This document shows positions 27,635 through 36,377 of a DNA stretch of 64,000 nucleotides, piece by piece. Each line of letters starts with the position of its first letter. Position 1 is the stretch's first letter. The notes beneath the pieces are model-generated. The model was not told the DNA's origin. It saw only the letters and a list, made by a program, of their open reading frames with translations, and made no database searches. Location: positions 724,106 through 788,105 of the forward strand of contig NZ_BSTX01000001.1 of the NCBI RefSeq assembly GCF_030269765.1, written 5' to 3'. The position numbers and the translations under genes were made by a program. Origin of the DNA: Actinorhabdospora filicis (GTDB lineage: Bacteria; Actinomycetota; Actinomycetes; Mycobacteriales; Micromonosporaceae).

Positions 27635-28867
27635 ATGCCCCAGCAGCCCTCTAAGTCATTCTTCGATAACGCCAACAACAAGCCTGACTTCACTGTTGGG
27701 CTACGTGGATACGACCGGGCGCAGGTCGACGACTTCATCCAGCGGCTGAACGCCGCGCTCACGCAGACCGAGAGCGCGCGCAGCGAGGCCGAGCAGCGGA
27801 TGACCGACGCGCAGCGCCGGCTCCGTCAGGCCGAGCAGCGGGTGAACGGCCTTGAGCAGCGGCTCGCCGACCAGGCCAAGCAGCTGGAAGAGAACAGCCG
27901 TCCCACCTTGTCGGGTCTCGGCACCCGGGTTGAGCAGATCCTCCGCCTCGCCGAGGAACAGGCCAACGAGCACCGGGCCGAGGCGAAGCGCGAGACCGAG
28001 GGCATCCTGTCCGCGGCCCGCCTCGAAGCGCGCGAGATCACCGACAAGGCGCGCGGCGAGGCCTCCGGAGTCAAGCAGGGCGCCGAGCGTGAGGCCGGCA
28101 ACCTGCGGACCGCCGCCGAGCGCGAGGCCGCCGAACTGCGCGTCCAGGCGCGCCGCGAGGCCGAGACCCTGCGCGCCGACGCCGAGCGTGAGACCAAGCA
28201 GCTGCGTTCGTCCACCGGGCATGAGGTCGCCGAGCTGAAGGCCACGGTCGAGCGCGAGGTCGCCACCATGCGCGCCACCTCCGAGCGCGAGATCACCCAG
28301 CTGCGGGCCAAGGCCGCGCGCGAGGCCGAGGAGAAGCGCGCCGAGGCCGCCAAGCTCTACGCCGAGGCCAAGGAGAAGCGCGACAAGGAGCTCCAGGCCC
28401 TGGCCCTCGAACTGGCCGAGCGCCGCGAGAAGGCCGAGCGCGAGGAGTCCGAGCGCCACACCTCCGCCGTCTCCGCCACGCAGAAGCTGGTCAGCGAGGC
28501 CGAGGCCCGCGCCCGCAACGCCGAGGAGCGCGCCAAGGAGACCGAGCAGAAGTCCGAGCAGCGCCGTCTGGAGGCCGAGCGGTACGCCACCGAGACGGTC
28601 GACAAGGCCAAGTCCAGCTCGGAGAAGACGCTCTCGGAGTCCAAGGCCGAGGCCGAGCGCCTCGTCGCCGACGCCAAGGCCGAGGCCGACGCGAAGACGA
28701 CCGCGGCCCGCAACGAGGTCGAAGAGCTGTCCCGCAAGCGCGACTCGGTGCAGGCGCAGCTGCGGAACATGATCTCCAACCTGGGCGGCATCATCCCGAC
28801 CGACACTCCCGCCGCGGCTCCCGAGCCGGCCAAGGAGGACGAGAAGGTCGCCGCCGAGACGTCCTGA
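27635..28867 (+). CDS. DivIVA-domain coiled-coil cytoskeletal protein
   Basis: 410 residues. After a short N-terminus comes a DivIVA-type motif (VGLRGYDRAQVDDFIQRL, about residues 22-39), then an almost continuous coiled coil (about 40-380) rich in Glu, Ala, Arg and Lys. A short flexible Pro/Ala tail ends the protein. No TM segment. In Streptomyces, FilP and Scy are coiled-coil partners of DivIVA at the hyphal tip and are encoded side by side. The tandem arrangement here, with a second DivIVA-like gene 191 bp downstream, recalls that pair. The chosen ATG at 27635 lacks an obvious ribosome site; GTG at 27629 is an alternative. Confidence 0.82.
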   Translation: MPQQPSKSFFDNANNKPDFTVGLRGYDRAQVDDFIQRLNAALTQTESARSEAEQRMTDAQRRLRQAEQRVNGLEQRLADQAKQLEENSRPTLSGLGTRVEQILRLAEEQANEHRAEAKRETEGILSAARLEAREITDKARGEASGVKQGAEREAGNLRTAAEREAAELRVQARREAETLRADAERETKQLRSSTGHEVAELKATVEREVATMRATSEREITQLRAKAAREAEEKRAEAAKLYAEAKEKRDKELQALALELAERREKAEREESERHTSAVSATQKLVSEAEARARNAEERAKETEQKSEQRRLEAERYATETVDKAKSSSEKTLSESKAEAERLVADAKAEADAKTTAARNEVEELSRKRDSVQAQLRNMISNLGGIIPTDTPAAAPEPAKEDEKVAAETS

Positions 28868-28999
28868 GCGAGCTCACAGTCGGACGCGCTACGGTCTTTG
28901 TCAACCACTTGGCCACCTTCGGGCGTTTAAGTGGTGAGGACCGAAGAGGGTTCGGCAAGGTTCTAAGACGACCTACCCGGGCCCCGCCCGCCGGAACAA

Positions 29000-29016
29000 T
29001 CGCCATTATCTGGCGA
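29000..29016. promoter_or_regulatory. inverted repeat TCGCCA-N5-TGGCGA
   Basis: A 6-5-6 inverted repeat lies in the 191-bp gap between the two coiled-coil genes, about 43 bp before the second start. It has operator-like size and position, but no regulator is linked to it. Confidence 0.35.
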
Positions 29017-29058
29017 TAGCGTCCGACGAGGCGGGGTTCGGCATGTGAGGATGTGGCT

Positions 29059-30765
29059 ATGTCTCAAGGCGCGGGTGGCGATTTCTTCTCGACCTTCAAC
29101 GGTCCGGAGGTCGGCGGTGGTTTCGACCTCCAGATGCGCGGCTACGACAAAAAACAGGTAGACGCCTACATCCAGCGGATGGACGCGCAGCTGACCAGCC
29201 TGGCCGCCGAGCGGGCCGAGGCGCAGGCGCAAGTGGACGGTCTGGTCGCGCAGGTGCAGCAGCTCCAGGCGCAGATCTACGACATCCGCCGCCGCGCCGC
29301 CGTCGGCGAGCAGGCCAGCTACGAGCACCTCGGGTCGCGCGTCGGGCACATCCTGACCGTGGCGGCCGAGGAGGCCGAGGACATCAAGAAGAAGGCGCAG
29401 GAGGCCGTCGCCGGTCAGCGCGCCGAGGTGGACCGCATCCTCGCGCAGGCCAATGAGGAGGCCGAGGCCGCCCGCCGCGACTTCGAGACGACCCTGGCCG
29501 CGCGCCGCAACGCCGCCGAGAAGGCCGAGGCCGAGCGCCGCGCCGCGGTGGACGCCGAGCTGCAGCGCCAGAGCCAGCGCGCCAAGACCCTCGTCGCGCA
29601 GGCCCAGGAGCAGGCCGCGCAGATCGCCCAGCAGGCCCAGGAGGCCGCGCAGCAGACCCGCGCCGCCGCCGACGAGCAGGCCCGCCAGCTGGTCGCGCAC
29701 ATCGAGAAGCTGCGCGGCGAGGCGCAGCAGACCAAGCAGACCGCCGAGGTCGAGGCCGAGCAGGTCAAGCAGGCCGCCGGCGCCGAGGCGCAGCAGGTCA
29801 CCCAGGCCGCGCGCGAGGCCGCCGAGAAGGCCGTCGCCGAGGCGCAGGCCGTGGCCCAGCAGACCCGCGACGCCGCCCTGGGCGAGGCCAAGAAGCTGCG
29901 CGACGAGACCATCGGCGAGACCAACCGCATCCGCAGCGAGACGACCACGCAGATGCGCACCTTCCGCACCGAGACCGAGCAGGCCGCGCAGAAGATCACC
30001 GCCGACGCCGCCGCCGAGGCCGAGCGCGTCCGCAAGGAGGCCGACGCCCACGTCGCCGAGGCCGAGCAGCACAAGCGCGCCGCCGGTGAGCAGGCCGCCG
30101 CGCTGACCGCAGAGTCGGAGAAGAAGGCCGCCGAGACCATCCGGACCGCAGACGAGTACGCCGACGGCAAGCGCCGCGACGCCGACGAGTACGCCGCGAA
30201 GGTCACCGGCGAGGCCGCCGAGCGCGCCAAGAACGTCACCGCCGAGACCGACGCCAAGGTCGCCGAGCTCACCGCGGGCGCGGCCAAGAAGGCCGAGGAG
30301 ACCCTCGCCGGAGCCGACCGCACCGCCGCCGAGACCGTCGCCAAGGCCGAGAAGCGCGCCGAGGACCTCAAGGCCCGCGCCGAGGAGGGCGCCAAGCGCG
30401 CCGCCGAGGCCGCCCGCCGCGACTCCGAGGCCATGCTCGACACCGCCCGCGCGCAGGCCGAGGCGATCCTCGCCGACGCCGCCGAGGGTAAGGCGCCGGA
30501 AGCGAAGGCCGCCGAGAAGCCGCAGGCCGCGCAGCAGCCCAAGGCGCCCGCGCCCCAGAAGGCCGAGCAGCAGAAGGCCGAGGCCCCCAAGCAGGAGGCG
30601 AAGCCCGAGGCGGCCAAGCCGGAGGCGAAGGCCGCGCCGAAGTCCGACGTCAAGCCCGTGCCCGCCGGTGAGGAGCCGACCGAGCCGATGCCGAAGGCCA
30701 CCGCGGCCAAGGACGAGGCCACCCAGGTCCTGCCGAAGACCACGGCGAGCGCCGGTAAGAAGTAA
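29059..30765 (+). CDS. second DivIVA-domain coiled-coil protein, Ala/Glu-rich
   Basis: 568 residues. The N-terminal DivIVA motif reads LQMRGYDKKQVDAYIQRM (about residues 25-42). A long alanine-rich coiled coil (about 45-480) follows, with many heptad-like EAERVRKEADAHV-type units. The C-terminal tail of about 90 residues is low-complexity Lys/Pro/Ala/Gln. It is probably a filament-forming polarity or cell-envelope-growth protein acting with its neighbour; this is inference from Scy/FilP-type architecture. The ATG at 29059 is preferred because GAGG lies 8 nt upstream. A perfect 12-bp hairpin follows the gene. Confidence 0.82.
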   Translation: MSQGAGGDFFSTFNGPEVGGGFDLQMRGYDKKQVDAYIQRMDAQLTSLAAERAEAQAQVDGLVAQVQQLQAQIYDIRRRAAVGEQASYEHLGSRVGHILTVAAEEAEDIKKKAQEAVAGQRAEVDRILAQANEEAEAARRDFETTLAARRNAAEKAEAERRAAVDAELQRQSQRAKTLVAQAQEQAAQIAQQAQEAAQQTRAAADEQARQLVAHIEKLRGEAQQTKQTAEVEAEQVKQAAGAEAQQVTQAAREAAEKAVAEAQAVAQQTRDAALGEAKKLRDETIGETNRIRSETTTQMRTFRTETEQAAQKITADAAAEAERVRKEADAHVAEAEQHKRAAGEQAAALTAESEKKAAETIRTADEYADGKRRDADEYAAKVTGEAAERAKNVTAETDAKVAELTAGAAKKAEETLAGADRTAAETVAKAEKRAEDLKARAEEGAKRAAEAARRDSEAMLDTARAQAEAILADAAEGKAPEAKAAEKPQAAQQPKAPAPQKAEQQKAEAPKQEAKPEAAKPEAKAAPKSDVKPVPAGEEPTEPMPKATAAKDEATQVLPKTTASAGKK

Positions 30766-30782
30766 CAACGCGTGACCGCGAC

Positions 30783-30810
30783 GGGCCGCCGGGGTGTTCC
30801 CCGGCGGCCC
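30783..30810 (+). terminator. perfect 12-bp hairpin
   Basis: GGGCCGCCGGGG and its complement flank a TGTT loop, 17 nt after the stop of the coiled-coil gene. Confidence 0.75.
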
Positions 30811-30913
30811 TCGCCGTCGCTGCTGGTGAGCGCGGCGGCACGCGCCGAGGCCGTCCGTGCCCACATCTCCGCGCGTCCCGCCGGTCGGGGCGAAACGCCG
30901 ATACAGTGGCCGC

Positions 30914-32071
30914 ATGTCCACGCAGGCCCCACGACCGCCCGAGAATCCGGCGGAGCACGCCGAAGAGTCCGATGGGGACCTCGCCGCTCCCGCGGAACCG
31001 GTCGCCGAGACTCCCGCCGTCCCGAACCCGTACGGCGAACCCGGGCGCCCGTTCACCCGCAACCCGTTCACCTTCGGGCTGCTGGCCGGGCTCGGCCTCA
31101 CCGTGGCCTACCTGCTGTTCCTGGGCCTCCAGGCCGCCGGTGGCGTCCTGATCTCGATCCTGGTCGCCGGTTTCCTGGCCATCGGCATCAACCCGATCGT
31201 GGTGCGCGTGCAGCGCCTGGTCAAAAGGCGCGGCCTCGCGGTGGCCATCGTCGCCTTCGGCATGGCCGTCGTCTTCTGCGGTGGGCTGGCGCTGCTGCTG
31301 CCTGCGGTGATCGAGCAGGTCACCGCGTTCATCAACGCGCTGCCCGGCTACATCGAGGGCCTCAAGGGCAACCGCTGGATCAACGACCTGAACAACGAGT
31401 ACCAGCTCATCGAGCGCCTCAAGAGCGCCGCCAGCGCCGAGAACATCACCAGCGCCGCCGGTGGGCTGTTCTCGGTGCTCGGGCAGGTCTTCGGGACCGC
31501 GTTCAACGCGATCATGGTGGTCATCCTGACCCTCTACTTCCTGGTCTCCTTCGACAAGCTGAAGGCCGGGGCCTACGCCCTCCTGCCGGCTTCTCGGCGT
31601 CCGCGCGCGCAGGTGCTCGGGGACGAGATCCTCGTCAAGGTCGGCAACTACACCATCGGCGCCCTCGGCATCGGCGCGATCGCGGGCGTCACCTCGCTGA
31701 TCTTCATGATCATCGCGGGTATCCCCTACGCGTACGCGCTGGCGCTCATCGTGGCCGTTTTCGATCTCATCCCACAGATCGGGGCCACGCTCGGCGCCGT
31801 TATCGTGTCCCTCGTGGGCTTCTCCCAGTCGATAGCGGTGGGAATCGCCTGCGTCATCTTCTTCGTCCTGTACCAGCAAGTGGAGAACTGGCTGATCTAC
31901 CCACGGATGATGAGCCGCTCGGTGAAGGTGAGCGACCTCGGCGCGATCCTCGGCCTGCTGATCGGAGCGGCCCTGTTCGGGATCGTGGGCGCCCTCGTCG
32001 CCGTCCCGGCCGTGGCGGCGATCCAGCTGCTGGTGCGCGAGGTGCACATCCGCCGCCAGGACCTCGCATAG
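30914..32071 (+). CDS. AI-2E family (PerM-like) transporter
   Basis: 385-residue membrane protein of the AI-2E/PerM family. A disordered N-terminal stretch of about 55 residues rich in Pro/Ala/Glu precedes eight predicted TM helices. The family features are GFLAIGINPIVVRVQRLVKRRGLAV, a periplasmic-type helical segment after TM3, LYFLVSFDKL and the re-entrant VFDLIPQIGATLG, followed by YQQVENWLIYPRMM. Members have been described as exporters of autoinducer-2 or as Na+/H+ antiporters; the substrate is unknown here. A TACAGT box 6 nt before the ATG suggests leaderless transcription. Confidence 0.9.
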   Translation: MSTQAPRPPENPAEHAEESDGDLAAPAEPVAETPAVPNPYGEPGRPFTRNPFTFGLLAGLGLTVAYLLFLGLQAAGGVLISILVAGFLAIGINPIVVRVQRLVKRRGLAVAIVAFGMAVVFCGGLALLLPAVIEQVTAFINALPGYIEGLKGNRWINDLNNEYQLIERLKSAASAENITSAAGGLFSVLGQVFGTAFNAIMVVILTLYFLVSFDKLKAGAYALLPASRRPRAQVLGDEILVKVGNYTIGALGIGAIAGVTSLIFMIIAGIPYAYALALIVAVFDLIPQIGATLGAVIVSLVGFSQSIAVGIACVIFFVLYQQVENWLIYPRMMSRSVKVSDLGAILGLLIGAALFGIVGALVAVPAVAAIQLLVREVHIRRQDLA

Positions 32072-32125
32072 GAGCCGCGCAGTGCCGACGACGACCCGAC
32101 CTGCATGGAAGGGGGTGAACCGCGC

Positions 32126-33460
32126 ATGACCACCAAGTCCCACATGGACATCTCCGCCGCCGGAGCCGTCCGGCTGGCGAGATTACTGCACCGCGACGAG
32201 GTCGCCGCGGTCTTCACCGGGACCCTCCCGGAGGAGCCCGCGCCGCTGGTGGTGACCCTCGGCAACGAACGCGCCGTGGGCGCCCGCCGCACTCTCTTCC
32301 TGGACTGGGCCGCCCGCGTGACGCGCCTGTCGGCGCACCCGCACATCGCCACCGTCCACGCCGTGGGCCTCACCGGCACCGCCCGGCCCTACCTGGCGGT
32401 GCAGACCACCCGCACGAGCCTCGGCGACCGCCTGCGCGCTGCCGGTCCGCTCACCCCGGGTTTCTGCCGCGCCATCGGCGTCGCGCTGGCCGACGCCCTG
32501 GCCACCGTGCACTCCATCGACCTCATCCACGGCGCGGTGCACCCCGCGACGACCCTCATCGGGCCCGGCGACCAGCTGCTGCTGGCCGGGCTCGACGCGA
32601 CCGCTCCACTACTGGCGCAGCGGCCCACGCGCGTGTCGGCCTACACCGCGCCCGAGCACATCGACGCCGCCATCGCCGGTGAGATCGGGGCCAGTCCCGC
32701 CGCCGACGTCTACGACCTCGCCACGCTGCTCTACGGCGCGCTGGGCGGGCGGCTCCAGTGGCTGGGCACCGAGGGCGGGCGCGTCACCGACCCGCTGCTG
32801 CGGGCCGCGCCGATCGCCGACATCCCGGGCGTCTCGCGCGTCCTCACCGACATCATCGCGGTGTGCCTGAGCGCCGACCCGCGCGAGCGGCCCACCGCCG
32901 CGCAGCTGCGCGACGCGCTCTCCACCGTGGACATCTCCGCCGCGCCCTCCCCCGGGCGCCGTCCGGCCGCCGTGGCCGCCGAGCTGGCGCCCACCGGCGG
33001 GCCGCGGCCGGCGACCGCGCCGACGGTGACCGACCTGGCCGTCCCCGAGCGTCCCGCGCCCGAACCGCCCCGGCAGGGGCGCCTGGGCCGCACCGCCAAG
33101 GCCATCGCGGTGGCCGCGCTGGCGGTGGCGTTCCTGGGCGGCGCGAGCCTGGCGACCTACGCCGCCACGCGCGGCAACGACACCACCATGGGCTGCCCGA
33201 CCGAGGACGAGCTGTCCAGCGTCGCGGTGAGCTGGTACGGGGACGGCACCACCGTCACCGAGAAGGTGTGCGCCGCCGACGGCTACGTGGCGATGACGGT
33301 GCGCAGGCCCGTCCCGCTGAACGGCGGCACGGGCGCCTCGGCTCCGGCGACGGGCGTCGTGCGGATCGCGATGCATCGCGTGGACGGCAACCTCCAGCGC
33401 GTCGACGCCTGCGGCACCGGCGTCCCGGCGGAGATCCGCAACTACGTCGCCGGGTGCTGA
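32126..33460 (+). CDS. membrane-anchored pseudokinase (degenerate Ser/Thr kinase fold)
   Basis: 444 residues. Residues about 15-270 align with a bacterial Hanks-type kinase fold, but the catalytic residues are lost. The HRDLKP-x-N loop reads HGAVHPATT (about 135-143), so the catalytic Asp, Lys and Asn are all replaced. No VAIK-type lysine is visible in the N-lobe, and the DFG equivalent is AGLD. YTAPEH (the APE motif) and the C-lobe ending DPRERPTAAQLRDAL are retained. One TM helix follows (about 328-350), then an extracytoplasmic domain of about 90 residues with four cysteines. A scaffold or ligand-sensing role is inferred. The ATG has GGGGGTGA 7 nt upstream. Its 3' end overlaps the convergent hydrolase gene by 19 bp. 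Confidence 0.8.
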   Translation: MTTKSHMDISAAGAVRLARLLHRDEVAAVFTGTLPEEPAPLVVTLGNERAVGARRTLFLDWAARVTRLSAHPHIATVHAVGLTGTARPYLAVQTTRTSLGDRLRAAGPLTPGFCRAIGVALADALATVHSIDLIHGAVHPATTLIGPGDQLLLAGLDATAPLLAQRPTRVSAYTAPEHIDAAIAGEIGASPAADVYDLATLLYGALGGRLQWLGTEGGRVTDPLLRAAPIADIPGVSRVLTDIIAVCLSADPRERPTAAQLRDALSTVDISAAPSPGRRPAAVAAELAPTGGPRPATAPTVTDLAVPERPAPEPPRQGRLGRTAKAIAVAALAVAFLGGASLATYAATRGNDTTMGCPTEDELSSVAVSWYGDGTTVTEKVCAADGYVAMTVRRPVPLNGGTGASAPATGVVRIAMHRVDGNLQRVDACGTGVPAEIRNYVAGC

Positions 33461-34191
33461 CCCAGCGCCCGCGCGAACTCCACCGGTGTCTCCAGGGGCG
33501 GCAGGTGACCGGCGCCCGGGATCGTGACCACGCGCGCTTTGAGAGCCCCGGCCATCACCCGCGCGTCGGCGCCGGAGGCGATGGCGTCCTCGGCGCCGCG
33601 CACGACCAGCGCCGGGACGTCCAGTCCCGCCAGCACCGCCGTGGAGTCTTCCCGCGCGGCCATCGCGCGCTGCCCCCACGACACCGACGCGGGTGCGAGC
33701 CCGGCGACCAGCGCCTCGGCGCGCGCCACCGCGTCCGGGCGCTCCCGCAGCGTGGTCGCGCCCAGCAGCGAGGGCAGCGGGACGCTCACCTCGCCCGCCT
33801 CGGCGGCCTCGGCCACGCCCAGCCGGGCCGCGCGGGCCTCCGGGGTGTCGGCGGTGGACTTCGTGTCGCACAGGATCAGCCCGGCCAGGCGGCGCCGGTG
33901 GCGGCGGGCGAAGGCCATCGCCACGTACCCGCCCATCGACACCCCGCACACCGTCGCGGCCTCCAGGCCCAGCTCGTCCAGGACGGCCGCCACGTCATCG
34001 GCGGCCACCGCCAGGTCCGGCGCGGGCAGTGGCACACCGGCCGACTCGCCGAAGCCGCGCTGGTCGATCGCGATGGTCTGCACGCCCGCGAAGGGCACCC
34101 GCCACCACATCCCCGCGTGGAACGGGAAGGCGTGCAGGAGGACCAGCGGCGGGCCCTCGCCGCCGGTCCGGTAGACCACCTCGGCGGTCAC
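33442..34191 (-). CDS. alpha/beta hydrolase
   Basis: 249 residues of the alpha/beta-hydrolase superfamily. The oxyanion-hole HAF near LVLLHAFPFH, the DQRGFGES loop, nucleophile elbow GVSMGG with the catalytic Ser, an acid in RGAEDAI, and the catalytic His in GAGHLPPLE form a complete triad. Substrate not predictable; the fold resembles esterases and 3-oxoadipate enol-lactonase-like hydrolases. GTG start overlaps the stop of the upstream hydrolase (GTGA). Its 3' end overlaps the convergent pseudokinase gene by 19 bp. Confidence 0.9.
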   Translation of the reverse strand: MTAEVVYRTGGEGPPLVLLHAFPFHAGMWWRVPFAGVQTIAIDQRGFGESAGVPLPAPDLAVAADDVAAVLDELGLEAATVCGVSMGGYVAMAFARRHRRRLAGLILCDTKSTADTPEARAARLGVAEAAEAGEVSVPLPSLLGATTLRERPDAVARAEALVAGLAPASVSWGQRAMAAREDSTAVLAGLDVPALVVRGAEDAIASGADARVMAGALKARVVTIPGAGHLPPLETPVEFARALGQHPAT

Positions 34192-34970
34192 GTCACCGGC
34201 ACGTCCGCGAAGGCCGCCACGGTCCGGTCGGCGTAGGCGGAGGCGTCCCCGTAGGTCATCTCCCCGTCCCACTCCTTCGGCAGCGGCAGCGGGACACCGG
34301 GCGCGACCCGGCGCACGATCTCGTCCAGCGCGCGCTCGGCGTGCCCGACCCACAGGTGCTTGGCGCCGTCCACGCCCACGACCTCGGCCTGCGGGATCGC
34401 CGCGAAGCGCTCGCGCGCCTCGGCCGGGCGCAGGTAGTCGTCGAACTCGGGCACCAGCGCGGTGACCGGCTTCTTCGACTCCGCCCACACCGCCAGGTCG
34501 GCCTCCTCGGCCTTCTTCAGCGGCGGGGACAGCAGGATCGCGCCCTCCACGGCCGGTTCGCAGCCGAACTTGAGGGTCAGCTCGGTGCCGAAGGACCAGC
34601 CCAGCAGCCAGATGTTCGGCAGGTCGTGGAACTCGGCGTACTCCACCGCCGCCGCCACGTCGAAGCGCTCGCCCACGCCGTGGTCGTAGGCGCCGTCGCT
34701 GGTGCCCTGCACGCTGGACGTGCCGCGCGTGTTGAAGCGCAGGACGGCGATGCCCGCCAGCGCGGGCAGGCGCCAGGCGGCCTTGCGGTAGATGTGGCTG
34801 TCCATCATGCCGCCGTGCGTGGGCAGCGGGTGCAGGCACACCAGGGTCGCGACCGGATCGCGGTCGGCGGGGACGGCCAGCTCGCCGACCAGGCCGAGGC
34901 CGTCGGCGGTCTCCAGCCGCAGCGCCTCGCGCTTCGCGGGGAGAATCGAGTTCGCGCGGATCAAGCTCAC
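34188..34970 (-). CDS. alpha/beta hydrolase (dienelactone-hydrolase/serine-aminopeptidase-like)
   Basis: 260 residues of a different alpha/beta-hydrolase branch from its neighbour. TLVCLHPLPTHGG marks the oxyanion strand, FNTRGTSSVQG follows, the nucleophile elbow is GWSFGT, and the C-terminal GAKHLWVG carries the His. LKKAEEAD and PEFDDYLRP lie in the cap region. It is probably cytoplasmic, with no signal peptide. GTG start (VSLIRANS) at 34970. It overlaps the second hydrolase by four bases, so the two are translated together and may act in one pathway. Confidence 0.87.
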   Translation of the reverse strand: MSLIRANSILPAKREALRLETADGLGLVGELAVPADRDPVATLVCLHPLPTHGGMMDSHIYRKAAWRLPALAGIAVLRFNTRGTSSVQGTSDGAYDHGVGERFDVAAAVEYAEFHDLPNIWLLGWSFGTELTLKFGCEPAVEGAILLSPPLKKAEEADLAVWAESKKPVTALVPEFDDYLRPAEARERFAAIPQAEVVGVDGAKHLWVGHAERALDEIVRRVAPGVPLPLPKEWDGEMTYGDASAYADRTVAAFADVPVT

Positions 34971-35010
34971 GCTTCGAGTCTCCCACCGCGGGCGCGGGCG
35001 TGGGCCCGGG

Positions 35011-35313
35011 TCAGCGGTGACGTCCGACTCTCGGCGCGCGCCGGCCACGCGCGCGCCAGCAGCCGGTGTGCCAGTGGCGGCGCTCGTCGACGGGCCCGTC
35101 GACCTGCCAGGCGACCACGTGCGGGACGCCGACGCCGATCTCGTGATCGCAGCCCGGGCAGCGGTAGACCTTCGTGGCCGCCTGACCGGGGATGTGCCGG
35201 ACGTACCAGTCGGCGCCGTCGGGTCCTTCCTCGACCGCCTCCACCTTCCGGCGGGCGCGGTCGAGGTCGACGTCTCCATCCGGGACGTCGCGGCGATTGC
35301 GACGGGGACTCAC
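35011..35313 (-). CDS. small Cys/His zinc-ribbon-like protein
   Basis: 100 residues, basic at both ends. The core VYRCPGCDHEIGVGVPH followed by HWHTGC is a probable zinc site (Cys-x2-Cys with His/Cys downstream). WYVRHIPGQA precedes it. This matches a family widely conserved in actinobacteria and often labelled 'ATP/GTP-binding protein' without evidence. Function unknown. GTG start. It lies 28 nt downstream of the TrmB/LuxR regulator stop, on the same strand, so cotranscription is possible. Confidence 0.7.
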   Translation of the reverse strand: MSPRRNRRDVPDGDVDLDRARRKVEAVEEGPDGADWYVRHIPGQAATKVYRCPGCDHEIGVGVPHVVAWQVDGPVDERRHWHTGCWRARGRRAPRVGRHR

Positions 35314-35341
35314 GTCAACAGATTATTCAAGACTCGATCAA

Positions 35342-36301
35342 CTAGCCGGGGCGGAGTCGGCCCAGTGTCGACAACCGGTACCCCAGCTGCATGCGCGTGC
35401 TGACCTGCGCCTCGTCCATCAGGTAGCGGATGCGCCGCTGGACGGTGCGCGCGGAGATGTCGAGCTGCTTGGCCACCGCGTTGTCGGTGAAGCCCTGGAG
35501 GAGCAGCGCGATGATGCGCCGGTCGAGCTCGATGAGGTCGTCGGCGTAGGGCACGTCGTCGGGTTGCAGGGCCATCGCGCGGTCCCACGTCGACTCGAAG
35601 AGCGCGATCAGCGCGTCCAGCAGCCCGCTGGGGTGCACCACGATCGCGCCCGGCTCACCGGCGCTGGACAGCGGCACCAGGCCCAGCTCGCCGTCGGCGA
35701 TGATCATCCGCAGCGGCAGGTCCGGGACGATGCGGATCTCCTCGCCCGCCTCCAGCGACTCCTCGGCACGCGCCAGCAGGCCCGGCTCGGCCAGCACGGC
35801 CTTCTCCACCACGATCCGGTAGCGGACGCCGCGCTGCACCGCCTCGCCCTCGGCGGTGTTCTGCGCGGCCGAGACCGCCATGGGGTTGCTGCGGACGAAG
35901 GCGCGCAGGTCCTTGGCCGCGCCGCTCTGCAGCTGCGCGAAGCGCTGCCGGACGCCGTCCACGCCCGTGACGACCTCGACGAGGTCGCGCACCGAGCGCC
36001 CGCTCGACGAGGCGCGGAACAGCTCGGTCAGCTCCGCCATCGCCGTCTCGGCGCGGCCCAGCTCGTCGCGGCGGCGCACCAGCAGCGAGCGCAACGCGAT
36101 CTCCGGCGGGGCGGCCAGGTAGCGGTCGGCGTCGCGGGAGACGAGCCCGGCGGCGGTGAGGACGTCCAGGATCGCGGCGACCTCTCGCGTGTCGCGGCCC
36201 AGGGCGGCGGCCAGGACCGGGGCGTGGGCGGGCCCGGCGGAGACCAGGTGGCGGTAAATCCGCTCCTGCTCCTCGTCGATGCCCAGCGCGCGCAGCTCCA
36301 C
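35342..36301 (-). CDS. TrmB/LuxR-type hybrid transcriptional regulator
   Basis: 319 residues from the GTG at 36301 (VELRALGI). The N-terminus is a TrmB-like winged helix (DEEQERIYRHLV ... AAILDVLTAAGLV). A middle domain of unknown ligand specificity follows (about 70-240, with RYRIVVEKAVL). The C-terminus is a LuxR-type helix-turn-helix (LLLQGFTDNAVAKQLDISARTVQRRIRYLMDEAQV). This double-HTH layout is common in actinobacteria. It lies immediately upstream of a large secreted protease gene on the same strand but is separated from it by a hairpin, so it may regulate that gene. A longer frame upstream runs into the hairpin and is not favoured. Confidence 0.85.
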   Translation of the reverse strand: MELRALGIDEEQERIYRHLVSAGPAHAPVLAAALGRDTREVAAILDVLTAAGLVSRDADRYLAAPPEIALRSLLVRRRDELGRAETAMAELTELFRASSSGRSVRDLVEVVTGVDGVRQRFAQLQSGAAKDLRAFVRSNPMAVSAAQNTAEGEAVQRGVRYRIVVEKAVLAEPGLLARAEESLEAGEEIRIVPDLPLRMIIADGELGLVPLSSAGEPGAIVVHPSGLLDALIALFESTWDRAMALQPDDVPYADDLIELDRRIIALLLQGFTDNAVAKQLDISARTVQRRIRYLMDEAQVSTRMQLGYRLSTLGRLRPG

Positions 36302-36338
36302 AGCAAAGGAGTATGCGGGAAGCGGCGAGAAACGCACA

Positions 36339-36365
36339 GGGCGGCCGCCGCGACGGCGGCCGCCC
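36339..36365 (-). terminator. perfect 11-bp hairpin after the subtilisin gene
   Basis: GGGCGGCCGCC and its complement enclose a 5-nt loop, 13 nt past the stop (36378) of the leftward protease gene and just before the regulator start at 36301. Confidence 0.75.
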
Positions 36366-36377
36366 ATGATCGATTTG

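Noticed and set aside
29439-30800. CRISPR-like or other repeat array in the coiled-coil genes
   Set aside because: Repeats reflect heptad codon patterns of Ala/Glu-rich coiled coils; no equal-length spacer structure.
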